From UBA2773 sp964643985 (lineage in GTDB: Bacteria; Patescibacteriota; Minisyncoccia; Moranbacterales; DUUL01), in the NCBI GenBank assembly GCA_964643985.1, contig CAZXUS010000006.1, forward strand, positions 1 to 51,407: a stretch of 51,407 nucleotides of DNA, given 5' to 3'. The notes beneath the pieces are model-generated. The model was not told the origin of the DNA and ran no database searches. It saw nothing but the letters and a program-made list of their open reading frames with translations. Positions 42,191 through 49,821 of this stretch are shown piece after piece. A program made the translations under genes and the position numbers. Every line of letters starts with the position of its first letter. Position 1 is the first letter of the stretch.

Positions 42191-42400
42191 TTATTCTTCA
42201 CCAAATCGTTGCAGAGAATTTTTTTTAAAATATTCGCCCCTCCTAAGATCTTCTTTATTTCGAGCCATCTTTTCAACGATATTTGCTATTGCAGATTCAG
42301 AAAGAGGTTTCCGTGTCATCTCAATCGCCCTACCGCTATCAACTAAATCTTGAAATATTTTGTGTCGTTTGCCCATTTTAGGATCCATAAGATTTATCAT
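42191..42400 (-). CDS. Unknown small basic protein, 69 residues
   Basis: I do not recognise this protein. The start is set by AAAAAGGAGGATTGT before the ATG at 42400 (MINLMDPKMGKRHK); an ATG farther upstream has no such site. The product is basic and mostly helical (SESAIANIVEKMARNKEDLRRGEYFKKN), without a membrane segment. A nucleic acid or ribosome-related role is possible but not supported. Confidence 0.65.
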   Translation of the reverse strand: MINLMDPKMGKRHKIFQDLVDSGRAIEMTRKPLSESAIANIVEKMARNKEDLRRGEYFKKNSLQRFGEE

Positions 42401-42540
42401 ACAATCCTCCTTTTTAAAAAATCTCACACAATTAATATCACATAATCCATTAACCAAATTTCCACTTTGTGGAAATTTCATATAACCATGTTAATTATAG
42501 TTTACTACTAGTTTGTTTTCAAGGGTTTTCAAGAATAAGG

Positions 42541-42869
42541 ACTTGGTCACAAGTATTTTTGAAACTATTCCCAAACAAAATTTCGTAGCGAAAAATTATA
42601 ATTTTGAAATAATCCCATTAAACAGCTTGCTTCTTCTAGTCCACAAATAAAAAGATCCTGTTGGGGGGGTACCAGGCAGACTTGGTCACAAGTATTTTTT
42701 CTGACGAAAAAATCTCGCAACCCCGCCTCGCGGTTTTCGCCTTTCCTCGCGTTGCTCGTCAAACTCAAACAACGCTCCGGCTTTCAAGTCCTGACGAAAG
42801 TGAAGCAGTTCACTTTCTTCTGGTCCACAAAATTAAAAAAAACCGCTTTAGCGGTTTCTTTTAATTTTG
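42541..42869. repeat. Mosaic repeat region before tRNA-Ala
   Basis: The gene-free DNA repeats two words. ACTTGGTCACAAGTATTTTT occurs at 42541-42560 and 42680-42699. TTCTTCT(A/G)GTCCACAAA occurs at about 42631-42648 and 42815-42831. The second word matches the 3' end of the tRNA-Ala gene in inverted form. A GC-rich stretch (42715-42790) contains the same kind of CGCCTCGCGG sequence seen in other repeats. No coding is seen. Confidence 0.65.
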
Positions 42870-42876
42870 TGGACCA
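42821..42876 (-). terminator. 25-bp inverted repeat that overlaps the 3' end of tRNA-Ala
   Basis: An 18-base arm beginning TGGTCCACAAAATTAAAA and a 7-base AAACCGC arm pair with their complements, with one mismatch and a 4-base loop. On the minus strand the inner stem AAACCGC/GCGGTTT is followed by T, a normal terminator for the tRNA. The outer stem includes 7 bases of the mature tRNA 3' side. Confidence 0.8.
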
Positions 42877-42942
42877 GACAGGACTTGAACCCGCTACCTC
42901 CTCAGTGCAAATGAGGTGCTCTACCAGGTGAGCTACTGGCCC
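42870..42942 (-). tRNA. tRNA-Ala(TGC)
   Basis: The minus strand folds as a cloverleaf starting GGGCCAGTAGCTCACC. The anticodon loop TTTGCAC gives anticodon TGC, the T-loop region is GGGTTCAAGTCC, and the acceptor stem pairs GGGCCAG with CTGGTCC. The third pair is G3-U70, the identity element for alanine. The CCA end is not encoded (ACAA follows). Confidence 0.95.
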
Positions 42943-43187
42943 ATAAAAAAATATAAATCTTGCAATTAATTTTTAAGTAATCTTTCGTTACGAAAATCAA
43001 AAATTTAAATAACTGTAAAAATTTTAGGAATTGTTGTTAGGTATTATTTCGTTATGAAAATTCAAAATTTTAAGATAAATTATTTAAAATATTTACGATA
43101 CCTATAGATATAGGTGGAGAAAATTTTTAGATAATTTAACTAAAATTCTAAATTTGCAATAGAAAAGGTGCTCGACAATGGTTCCTC

Positions 43188-43264
43188 TGGTGGGCATACC
43201 AAGATTCGAACTTGGGACCTCAACATTATCAGTGTTGCGCTCTAACCAGCTGAGCTATATGCCC
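43188..43264 (-). tRNA. tRNA-Ile(GAT)
   Basis: The minus strand folds as a cloverleaf starting GGGCATATAGCTCAGC, with anticodon loop CTGATAA (anticodon GAT), T-arm with GTTCGAATC, and acceptor stem GGGCATA/TATGCCC. Here the CCA end is encoded (43188-43190), unlike in the tRNA-Ala. Confidence 0.95.
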
Positions 43265-43392
43265 TTGCAATAAACAAGAAAATATTCGAGAAAAATGATT
43301 AAATTGCTTGATTAAGGCAAAAACTAAAATAATCTATTTTTACAAGAATAACAGAAAGAATTATAACAAAAATCAATTTTTTGTCCAGAGTT

Positions 43393-44580
43393 TTATTTTT
43401 TATTTAATTTTTTATAAATTTTTAAAGTATTTTTAGCACATTTATCCCAAGAATACTTTTTTGCTATCTTGTATCCCTTTTTAATTAATTCCGCTTTCCT
43501 TTTTTCATTTTCAGCTAAACTTTTCATTTTCAATGACAGACCATAGACATCAAAAGGATTTGTAAACTCAGCTATATTTCCAGTAGCCTCTCTCAAAGAA
43601 TCAAGATCAGAAACTAAACAAGGAGTTTTACAAGCCATCGCTTCCAGAACTGTCATTCCAGAACTTTCATACAAAGACGGCATAACAAAAAATTGAGCTC
43701 TACTAAATAATTTTTTCAAATCCTCACCATCGACATACCCAGAAAAAATCACGTCTCGTTCTAATTCCAAATCTTTTATCAACTGCTGATATTTATCACT
43801 CAGCCAACCCTTTTTACCGCTAATAACAAGCTGATATTTCAAAAAATTATTATTTTGAATAGATTGGTTTTTAAAATCCCAGAAAGCTTCTATCAATCGA
43901 GTAATGTTCTTAACTGGGTCAATCGTCCCCGTAAAAAGAATGTATTCTTTTTTAATTTTAAATTTAGTCGCTAAATATTTATCAATTTTTTCGTCTGATT
44001 CTTTTATTGTTTCAAAGAATCTCTCGTCGACGCCATTTTCAATCACTTCAATTTTTTCATTTTTGATTTTTAAATAACGTTTTAAATCTTTTCGACCAGC
44101 TTCTAATCCCGCAATGGCAATGTCAGATTTTTTCGCCATAAACTGTCGATTGTATTTCGCTTTAAGTCGGGCTCCTCGGGAAAATAAATCTGGCCACTGA
44201 TAAACGCTTAAATTATGAAAAGTGCAAATCACTTTGCCTCGATAGCCCAAGGGAACTCTGATGTCAGGCGAAGTCACATGTAAAACATCAAGCTTGGCCT
44301 TTTTTAAAATAGCCAATTCCATTAATTCACAATAAACCCCTGGCAAATATTTCTTATAATCCGACCAAGGAAAACTCCTTATTTCAACATTTTTTATTTT
44401 TTTATTGGAAAACTTTTTTAAATCTTTTTTTCTAACTTTTGAATCGAAAAATAAAACGTACTCATTTTTTTTATCAATTTTCAATAAATGCTGAATTAGT
44501 TGGTAGGTATAATGTCCAACTCCAATCTCAGAGCTTTTTTTAGGGCTCAAAATCATTCTAGCATCTATTCCAATTTTCAT
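43393..44580 (-). CDS. GT4-family glycosyltransferase
   Basis: The 395-residue GT-B enzyme has an N-terminal half with GVGHYTYQLIQHLL and a C-terminal half with YILFTGTIDPVKNITRLIEAF, DVIFSGYVDGEDLKKLFSRAQFFVMPSLYESSGMTVLEAMACKTPCLVSD. The EX7E motif is ESSGMTVLE. It likely adds mannose or a similar sugar from a nucleotide donor in surface glycan synthesis. It is a single gene, divergent from the 128-residue gene. Confidence 0.93.
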   Translation of the reverse strand: MKIGIDARMILSPKKSSEIGVGHYTYQLIQHLLKIDKKNEYVLFFDSKVRKKDLKKFSNKKIKNVEIRSFPWSDYKKYLPGVYCELMELAILKKAKLDVLHVTSPDIRVPLGYRGKVICTFHNLSVYQWPDLFSRGARLKAKYNRQFMAKKSDIAIAGLEAGRKDLKRYLKIKNEKIEVIENGVDERFFETIKESDEKIDKYLATKFKIKKEYILFTGTIDPVKNITRLIEAFWDFKNQSIQNNNFLKYQLVISGKKGWLSDKYQQLIKDLELERDVIFSGYVDGEDLKKLFSRAQFFVMPSLYESSGMTVLEAMACKTPCLVSDLDSLREATGNIAEFTNPFDVYGLSLKMKSLAENEKRKAELIKKGYKIAKKYSWDKCAKNTLKIYKKLNKK

Positions 44581-44638
44581 AGTATTGTGCTTACGACTTT
44601 ACTATTCTTAATTTAATTGTAGCATAGACAACAAAAAA

Positions 44639-44667
44639 TTGACAGTTTGTCAAATAAAAAATATAAT
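44639..44667 (+). promoter_or_regulatory. Consensus sigma70 promoter
   Basis: TTGACA at 44639-44644 and TATAAT at 44662-44667 with a 17-base spacer form a perfect consensus. Transcription would start about 44674, giving a 5' leader of roughly 24 bases to the gene at 44698. Confidence 0.9.
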
Positions 44668-44697
44668 AATTAAGATGATTTTCTTTTCAAAAAACCA

Positions 44698-45084
44698 ATG
44701 AAATTTAAAACAGCCAACAATCTAACTCATTCCCCTGAAAATGTCCTGCGAACTTGCAGTTATTTCCCAATTTTTGATCGAAAAACTCAAAAAGGTAGTT
44801 TTGTTAGAAAAATAACCGGCAATCGTTATCCCCGTTTTCATCTGTATCTAAAGGAAATCAACAATGAATTAATTTTCGACCTTCATCTAGACCAAAGCAA
44901 AAATGTTTATACTGGACAAAAAGCCCATAACGCCGATTATGAAAGCCCCGAAGTCAAACAAGAATTAGTCAGAATTTTTCAAGAAGTTAAAAAAACCATT
45001 CCTGTTCCCAAAGAAAAAGAAATTAAGCCCGTAGAAGAAGAGAATCATCCCAATTGGCTTTCTAAACTTTTTAAGAAAAAATAA
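44698..45084 (+). CDS. Unknown 128-residue soluble protein
   Basis: The sequence has GSFVRKITGNRYPRFHLYLKEINNELIFDLHLDQSKNVYTGQKAHNADYE, a beta-rich core with a DLHLDQ motif and an AHNADYE turn, and then a Pro/Glu-rich linker and a basic C-terminus (NWLSKLFKKK). I know similar short proteins only as uncharacterised Patescibacteria proteins. A consensus promoter drives it, but no ribosome binding site is seen, consistent with a short-leader transcript. It ends at a terminator (45122-45150). Confidence 0.75.
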   Translation: MKFKTANNLTHSPENVLRTCSYFPIFDRKTQKGSFVRKITGNRYPRFHLYLKEINNELIFDLHLDQSKNVYTGQKAHNADYESPEVKQELVRIFQEVKKTIPVPKEKEIKPVEEENHPNWLSKLFKKK

Positions 45085-45121
45085 GCTACATTTATATATC
45101 GTTATATAAATTTGCAAACAC

Positions 45122-45150
45122 AAAAAACCGACCTTTTAAAGTCGGATTTT
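45122..45150. terminator. Bidirectional terminator
   Basis: AAAAAACCGAC and GTCGGATTTTT enclose 8 bases; T-runs on both strands serve the convergent 128-residue gene and malic enzyme gene. Confidence 0.85.
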
Positions 45151-45172
45151 TATTTTTCAAATACCTTAAAAA

Positions 45173-46306
45173 CTATTTAATCGCTTGGGCGATGGCTTTG
45201 ACGGCGTCTTGGCTGGTCACACTGGGCAATATTTTATTTTTGTTGGGTTTTTTGATCACGTAAGCTAAAGCAATAGCGGCTTTTAATTTCATTTTTTGAG
45301 TGACAGTTTTGACGTTGTTGTCGATAAATCCTTTGAATATTCCAGGGAAAACCAAAGCGTTATTGATTTGATTGGGAAAATCTGAGCGACCTGTTCCAAC
45401 GACTGAGGCTCCGGCCTTAAGCGCAATACCTGGCATTACCTCTGGTACTGGATTGGCCATGGCAAAAATTATCGGATCAGCGTTCATGGATTTAATCATC
45501 TTGGCGTTCACCAAACCTGGTTTAGAAACTCCAATAAAAACATCCATACCAACCATCGCTTCAACTAATCCACCTTTTAAATTCTGTTTATTAGTTTTTT
45601 GAGCAATTTCTTTTTTGAACTTGTTCAAACCCTTTCGAGTTTTATAAATTATTCCCTGACTATCAAGCAAAAGAATGTCTTTAACCCCTTGAGCTAATAA
45701 TAATCTAGCAGTCGCAATACCTGCGGCTCCAGCACCGTTAATAACAATTCTCAAATCATTCATAGCTTTACCACTTGCTCGACAAGCGTTTATTAGACCC
45801 GCTAAAACCACAATCGCTGTCCCATCTTGATCATCATGAAAAACTGGAATTGAAAGTTCTTTTTCTAAAACCTCCAAAATTTCAAAACAGCGGGGAGCTG
45901 AAATATCTTCCAAGTTTATTCCGCCAAAAGAAGGCTCAATGTTTTTACAAAATTTGATTATTTCTTTGGTATCTTTTGTTTTAATGCAAAGTGGCATCGC
46001 ATCCACATTAGCAAAGGCCTTGAAAATCGCCGACTTCCCTTCCATTACTGGCATCCCAGCTTCTGGCCCAATATCACCCAAGCCCAAAACCGCTGTTCCA
46101 TCGCAAACAATCGCCACTGAATTTTTTCGATTAGTCAGCTCAAAACTTTTTTTCTGATCTTTATGGATTTCCATACAAACCGCGCCCACCCCAGGAGTAT
46201 AGGCCATTGATAAATCATCAATCGTTTTCAATGGAATTTTCAAACCAATTTCAATTTTTCCCTTATTTTTTTTATGTAAGGCAATCGCCTTTTTTGAATA
46301 ATCCAT
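45173..46306 (-). CDS. NAD(P)-dependent malic enzyme
   Basis: The 377-residue protein has the short malic enzyme form: LSMAYTPGVGAVCMEI with the catalytic Tyr, LGLGDIGPEAGMPVMEGK with the lysine, DDQDGTAIVVLAG, the nucleotide loop INGAGAAGIATARLL and FAMANPVPEV. It decarboxylates malate to pyruvate and yields NAD(P)H in the cytoplasm. In a genome with little central metabolism it may link scavenged organic acids to fermentation; that is inference. Identification is secure. Confidence 0.96.
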   Translation of the reverse strand: MDYSKKAIALHKKNKGKIEIGLKIPLKTIDDLSMAYTPGVGAVCMEIHKDQKKSFELTNRKNSVAIVCDGTAVLGLGDIGPEAGMPVMEGKSAIFKAFANVDAMPLCIKTKDTKEIIKFCKNIEPSFGGINLEDISAPRCFEILEVLEKELSIPVFHDDQDGTAIVVLAGLINACRASGKAMNDLRIVINGAGAAGIATARLLLAQGVKDILLLDSQGIIYKTRKGLNKFKKEIAQKTNKQNLKGGLVEAMVGMDVFIGVSKPGLVNAKMIKSMNADPIIFAMANPVPEVMPGIALKAGASVVGTGRSDFPNQINNALVFPGIFKGFIDNNVKTVTQKMKLKAAIALAYVIKKPNKNKILPSVTSQDAVKAIAQAIK

Positions 46307-46387
46307 ATTTTTCGTTGTTAAATTAAATTAAATAAACTTTAATTAAAAACAATCCTATTATATCAGTTTTAAAAATTTAAGCAAAAC

Positions 46388-46415
46388 AAAAATCCCTGCC
46401 GAAGCAGGGATTTTT
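46388..46415 (-). terminator. Terminator of the cold-shock gene
   Basis: AAAAATCCCTGC and GCAGGGATTTTT form a 12-bp perfect stem with a CGAA loop and T-runs on either strand. It lies 23 bases past the cold-shock gene stop. Confidence 0.92.
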
Positions 46416-46438
46416 TAAACTATGTTCTGAAGCTATAA

Positions 46439-46642
46439 TTATTCAGTAACTAGAGTAACATTAGAAGCGTTCAAGCCTCGTGGTGTTTCAGTCAATTCAA
46501 ATTCAACTTTATCACCTTCGTTTAGATCATTGTAATCTACTCCTTCTAAAGAAGTAGCGTGGAAAAAGATACCTTTTTCGTGATCTTCGTGTTTGATAAA
46601 ACCAAACCCTTTGTCTGTTATTTTTTCAACAATACCTTGCAT
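46439..46642 (-). CDS. Cold-shock domain protein
   Basis: The 67-residue protein has RNP1 KGFGFIKH and RNP2 IFFHATSL, and the end GLNASNVTLV, as in CspA-type RNA chaperones. It binds single-stranded RNA and melts structures. The start MQGIVEKI at 46642 is chosen by family length; an upstream in-frame ATG would add 18 unusual residues. A long leader of about 120 bases follows a TTGACA -35 box. Cold-shock leaders are often regulatory. Identification is secure. Confidence 0.96.
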   Translation of the reverse strand: MQGIVEKITDKGFGFIKHEDHEKGIFFHATSLEGVDYNDLNEGDKVEFELTETPRGLNASNVTLVTE

Positions 46643-46764
46643 AACTATTGCATTATTAAATTTAAACAACTCCAATAGAAATCGACATGAATCCATTAAA
46701 AATTGTGAGAACCTACGTTTTGCACTCCTTATCGCTAAGCAGCACCAGTAAATTCATTACTACT

Positions 46765-46793
46765 ATTGTTGCATACTCTACTAAAATTGTCAA
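46765..46793 (-). promoter_or_regulatory. Likely promoter of the cold-shock gene
   Basis: On the minus strand TTGACA (46788-46793) is followed after 17 bases by AACAAT (46765-46770). The -35 box is perfect and the -10 box is fair. It predicts a leader of about 115 bases. Confidence 0.55.
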
Positions 46794-46881
46794 TGGAATC
46801 TGCCCTTAAAGTAATTTTAATCGCTAAAACAATCGCTAAATTTCCCAAAAACATTAATTTTAATTATACCTAATATTTCAA

Positions 46882-46913
46882 TTTCTTTCATTTACTAGTG
46901 AATGAAAGAAATT
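46882..46913. repeat. Palindrome of the CATTCACTAGTGAATG family
   Basis: ATTTCTTTCATTTACTAG and its near complement TGAATGAAAGAAAT. Copies also lie at 1852-1881 and 29172-29205. Apart from this, the promoter and the terminator, I see nothing else in 46643-47045. Confidence 0.8.
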
Positions 46914-46992
46914 ATTTTTAAAACTATTTCTCTTTTTCTTCTCGCTGCTACATAACGTTATATGGTAGTGCTTTATTTTTTAAAAAACGAAA

Positions 46993-47023
46993 AAGGCTTC
47001 AAACGATATTACGTTGAAGCCTT
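46993..47023 (-). terminator. Terminator of the RT-DnaB unit
   Basis: AAGGCTTCAA and TTGAAGCCTT form a perfect 10-bp stem with an 11-base loop. On the minus strand it is followed by TTTTTCGTTTTTT. It lies 22 bases past the DnaB-like stop and closes the unit. Confidence 0.9.
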
Positions 47024-47045
47024 AATCTTTGTACTTTTTAAAAAT

Positions 47046-48386
47046 TTATATTTCTTCCCAGAGCATGGAGTCTCCCCAGAAAGTCATAGGAATAATTTCT
47101 GGTGGACCTCCCTTGCCAATTATAATTTCGGCATCTCTTTCTGGACGACCTGATTCATCTATTTTCTTTTTCTCATAAACATTAGGTCGATGCACTAATA
47201 AAATGGTTTCAGCTAATTCTTCAGCGTCTTTACCAAAAATATCAGTTGGTTTAGGACGAGGATCATCCCTTTTATCAACTTCTCGATTGAGTTGACTAGA
47301 AACGATCGTTGCAACATCCATCTGCTGAACCCAAGGTTTAAGTTCTTTAATCATGAAGCTCGCTTTCTCAAATTCGTTTTTAAATTTTCTATCCAGAGCG
47401 CGGAGCTGTTGCAAATTCTCAACAATCACAAGAGCCGGTTTTTGTTTACTCTTTTTAATAGTAAAATTAACCATATTCTGTAAATTGGAGATTTCTATCT
47501 CATCGTCAATAATAAGATGCTTAATCAACTCGTTGCCAACTATTTTTTTGTGGGCAGCATAAACCTCTTTGGTCTTCTCCTTTGGAGGACGACCCGCCAA
47601 TAATTTGCGAAAATTAAATTTGCACATCTGCGCCAAAATACGAAGTGCTATTCTCTTTTCACTCATTTGCGCACCACAATAAATTACCTGTCGACCTTCA
47701 ACAAACACCGTGTATATAAGTTGTCCTAAGCAAAAACCGGTTTTACCCATACCAGATTTTCCAGCAACAACTATCAACTCTCCAGCTCCAAATCCTTGAA
47801 TTTTTTCATTTAAAGCTTTATGCGGAGTTTCTATCATACTTGCGGATTCGCCGAAAAGATCATCGAGAGAAATACTGAGATCTTCAGCCCCCTTTCCACG
47901 GCTCGCCATCGATTCAATTTCAGAAATCATATCTCTCATTCGAACCATAAAAAGATCAACTTCAAGTTTATCTTTAAGCGACATTTCGATTAATTTACTA
48001 GCCTGAATGATAGTAAAACGTTTCACGCTGCAACGAAAGATTATTTTTGAATATTCTTCAACATTAGGCGCAATTGGAACTTCCTCCATCAAATGATACA
48101 AATAAGCTCCCCCGCCTATTTCTTCAAGTTGAGACATTTCATTTAAATGGTTGACAAGAACGATAATGTCAAGCTCTCCATCTTTATAAGAAATTTCCAA
48201 CATTCCCGCAAAGATTTTCTTGTGAGCTCCTCTATAGAAATCGTCTGGCCTAAGCCATTTGCGAGCTTCTATTAAAGCGCCTCTTACACCAAATATCGAC
48301 GCCAATAAAGCCTCTTCAGAATCAATTGAGCAAGGAGGCGTTCTATCAAGCAGGGAGTCTTTGATTGTTTCATTTCCTTTTTTCAT
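47046..48386 (-). CDS. DnaB-family helicase-like ATPase linked to a reverse transcriptase
   Basis: The 446-residue protein has the DnaB N-terminal domain (PPCSIDSEEALLASIF, LRPDDFYRGAHKKIF, GGGAYLYHLM; about 17-125), a linker helix and a RecA-like C-terminal domain (about 190-446) with Walker A GKSGMGKT (209-216). Where DnaB has the catalytic Glu in SLEMS, this has Gln (GAQMS, Q240). The Walker B Asp (IDYLQL) is Glu (VENLQQL, E323). The SSQLNREVDKR motif is kept. The arginine-finger KxR is reduced to KGG (425-427) and RESGSIEQDAD is changed to FGKDAEELAET. AAGGAGA precedes the ATG, and the start overlaps the RT stop by 17 bases. It could be a catalytically altered helicase that senses or jams replication. 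It is unlikely to be the housekeeping DnaB. Confidence 0.85.
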   Translation of the reverse strand: MKKGNETIKDSLLDRTPPCSIDSEEALLASIFGVRGALIEARKWLRPDDFYRGAHKKIFAGMLEISYKDGELDIIVLVNHLNEMSQLEEIGGGAYLYHLMEEVPIAPNVEEYSKIIFRCSVKRFTIIQASKLIEMSLKDKLEVDLFMVRMRDMISEIESMASRGKGAEDLSISLDDLFGESASMIETPHKALNEKIQGFGAGELIVVAGKSGMGKTGFCLGQLIYTVFVEGRQVIYCGAQMSEKRIALRILAQMCKFNFRKLLAGRPPKEKTKEVYAAHKKIVGNELIKHLIIDDEIEISNLQNMVNFTIKKSKQKPALVIVENLQQLRALDRKFKNEFEKASFMIKELKPWVQQMDVATIVSSQLNREVDKRDDPRPKPTDIFGKDAEELAETILLVHRPNVYEKKKIDESGRPERDAEIIIGKGGPPEIIPMTFWGDSMLWEEI

Positions 48387-49407
48387 GATGTCTCCTTTTC
48401 TTTTCTTGACGTTTATTTATACATAGCACCCAATATTTTCTGAGCGATCCGGGCCAATTCTGAACTTCGCCATAGGTTTGTTTAATTACGGCTGCGATTC
48501 CATCTACCTGTCGATCGTTATAGGCGTCGTGTTTCCAGGCTGCAAAAAGCATTCGACTAAATTTCAATTTAGTATAACGCTTAAGATGAATCCGGTCATC
48601 AACAATCGATAACCCTAGCATCCGCGGAATAGTGTTGCCAAAATTGTCTTTAGTTTTTTCCGGCTTAATCACAAAACCATATTTCTCCGGAATGGCCAAT
48701 AACAATTGTTGCTCTTTAGCGGTAATTACTTCACTCGCAAAAGTGAAATCATCTGCATAGACACACCAGTTAATTTTCTGCTTCTGGCAGAAGGCCTCAA
48801 TTTCCTCACACATTGGTTTATAAACCATATTAAGAACTGGCGGACTACTGGCGGCTCCTTGCGGTAAACGCCGTAAACCTTGATACTGATAAGTGACTAA
48901 ATTCGCCAAAGGTTTTACTAGATACTCCGGTACCTCTAAATCAAACAGAATTTTTTCGATCATTACATCGGTGATACTTGGAAAAGCATCAGTGATATCA
49001 AAACTGAAAAAATGTTTATTGCCAATTAAGGAGGTAGCGGCCATCTGAAAATTGCGCTTCTTTACAAAGCCATAAGCCTTTTCATGGGCCGGACAAAGCT
49101 CAATAATTTTTTCATTAATAGCTCTAAAAATCATTTGCAAATGCGGATGAGGAGCTAGAATATGTCTCTTTTTTTTCTTGATTACTTTATAAAAACCATT
49201 ATAACCAAAATAAAAAGTTTGCAACTGCTCCTGTTTTCCAACTGGAACTAGCTCTTCTAATTTGGGATTCTCAATAATCCTCCTAGCCAGACGCAAATCC
49301 TTTTTAAATACTTTTAAAAATTTTGCCAAAAGCCCCAACGTCCAAATAAACTGAACATCAAGAGCAATTGACGCCATAGAACGAAGTTCGTACTGATCGT
49401 TGGACAT
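48370..49407 (-). CDS. Retron-type reverse transcriptase
   Basis: The 345-residue protein has an N-terminal helical part, then KKKRHILAPHPHLQMIFRAINEKI (RT motif 1-2) and GFVKKRNFQMAATSLIG, where retrons often have NAxxH. Motif A is FFSFDITDAFPSI (D137), motif B LPQGAASSPPVLN (181-193), motif C YADD (217-220), then GFVIKPEKT and MLGL (263-266), where retrons have VTGL. The tail is basic (KRQEKKRRHHEKRK). AAGGAGG precedes the ATG. No intron maturase, endonuclease or Cas1 domain is present. It lies directly downstream of a highly structured noncoding stretch and upstream of the DnaB-like gene. This points to a retron or a close relative; G2L-type RT is the alternative. Confidence 0.88.
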   Translation of the reverse strand: MSNDQYELRSMASIALDVQFIWTLGLLAKFLKVFKKDLRLARRIIENPKLEELVPVGKQEQLQTFYFGYNGFYKVIKKKKRHILAPHPHLQMIFRAINEKIIELCPAHEKAYGFVKKRNFQMAATSLIGNKHFFSFDITDAFPSITDVMIEKILFDLEVPEYLVKPLANLVTYQYQGLRRLPQGAASSPPVLNMVYKPMCEEIEAFCQKQKINWCVYADDFTFASEVITAKEQQLLLAIPEKYGFVIKPEKTKDNFGNTIPRMLGLSIVDDRIHLKRYTKLKFSRMLFAAWKHDAYNDRQVDGIAAVIKQTYGEVQNWPGSLRKYWVLCINKRQEKKRRHHEKRK

Positions 49408-49428
49408 TTTGCCTCCTTGATGTTTTTT

Positions 49429-49821
49429 GGATATTAAAGAAGTGCCCTGCGCTGGAAGATTCCAGTGCAGGGCTTAGGTATGTGGGTGTATGCTCCCTTT
49501 GACTACCCATTTCAGTTGCGATTTTTTCATTGAATATAATTTCAAAACGCAAGTGAAAGGGCTCAGCACAAAAATTCATTCCAACGTTTAAGAAAGAACG
49601 AATTTTTTCTTCCCTGGAAGGGTGAATTAAACATATTTCCAGAGAAAACGGGGACTGGGGGAACCCCAGGCTTTATCCCGTGCCATTTGTTGCCACCATC
49701 CGAGTCGGACAGCGGTCCGTGTTAAGATCTAATTTTAGCCAAGCACCTAACATTTGACTGTTAGTCGAGCTAAAACAAACTAAGGGGAGCCACCTTAGCT
49801 CTGACGATCTTGAATTAATCC
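49429..49821 (-). ncRNA. Candidate retron-type structured RNA (msr-msd-like)
   Basis: The minus strand upstream of the RT start carries seven hairpins in 390 bases. In transcript order they are 49798-49780 (CTAAGG), 49775-49733 (TTTTAGC outer, CTAACA inner), 49719-49706 (CGGAC), 49669-49655 (CTGGGG), 49607-49570 (12-bp AAAAATTCGTTC), 49561-49506 (TTTCA and TTGCG pairs over a long imperfect stem) and 49473-49444 (14 bp with one mismatch). Short arms at 49809-49821 and 49429-49442 can pair imperfectly, as retron a1/a2 arms do. It is richer in G+C than its flanks. The layout fits a retron RNA but is longer than most known ones. Confidence 0.65.

Noticed and set aside
42565..42864. Short frames on both strands before tRNA-Ala
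   Set aside because: They cover repeat words and GC-rich repeat DNA and have no ribosome binding sites.
47046..48386. Housekeeping replicative DnaB
   Set aside because: The catalytic Glu, Walker B Asp and arginine finger are all changed and the gene is tied to an RT. I cannot exclude it fully without seeing the rest of the genome.
49358..49579. A 73-codon minus-strand frame over the RT start and the last hairpins
   Set aside because: It overlaps the RT in another frame, has no ribosome binding site and lies over the hairpins; it is more likely noncoding.
46993..49821. Diversity-generating retroelement
   Set aside because: No template/variable repeat pair is seen around the RT, no Avd-like gene is present, and the RT motifs and structured upstream RNA fit retrons better.
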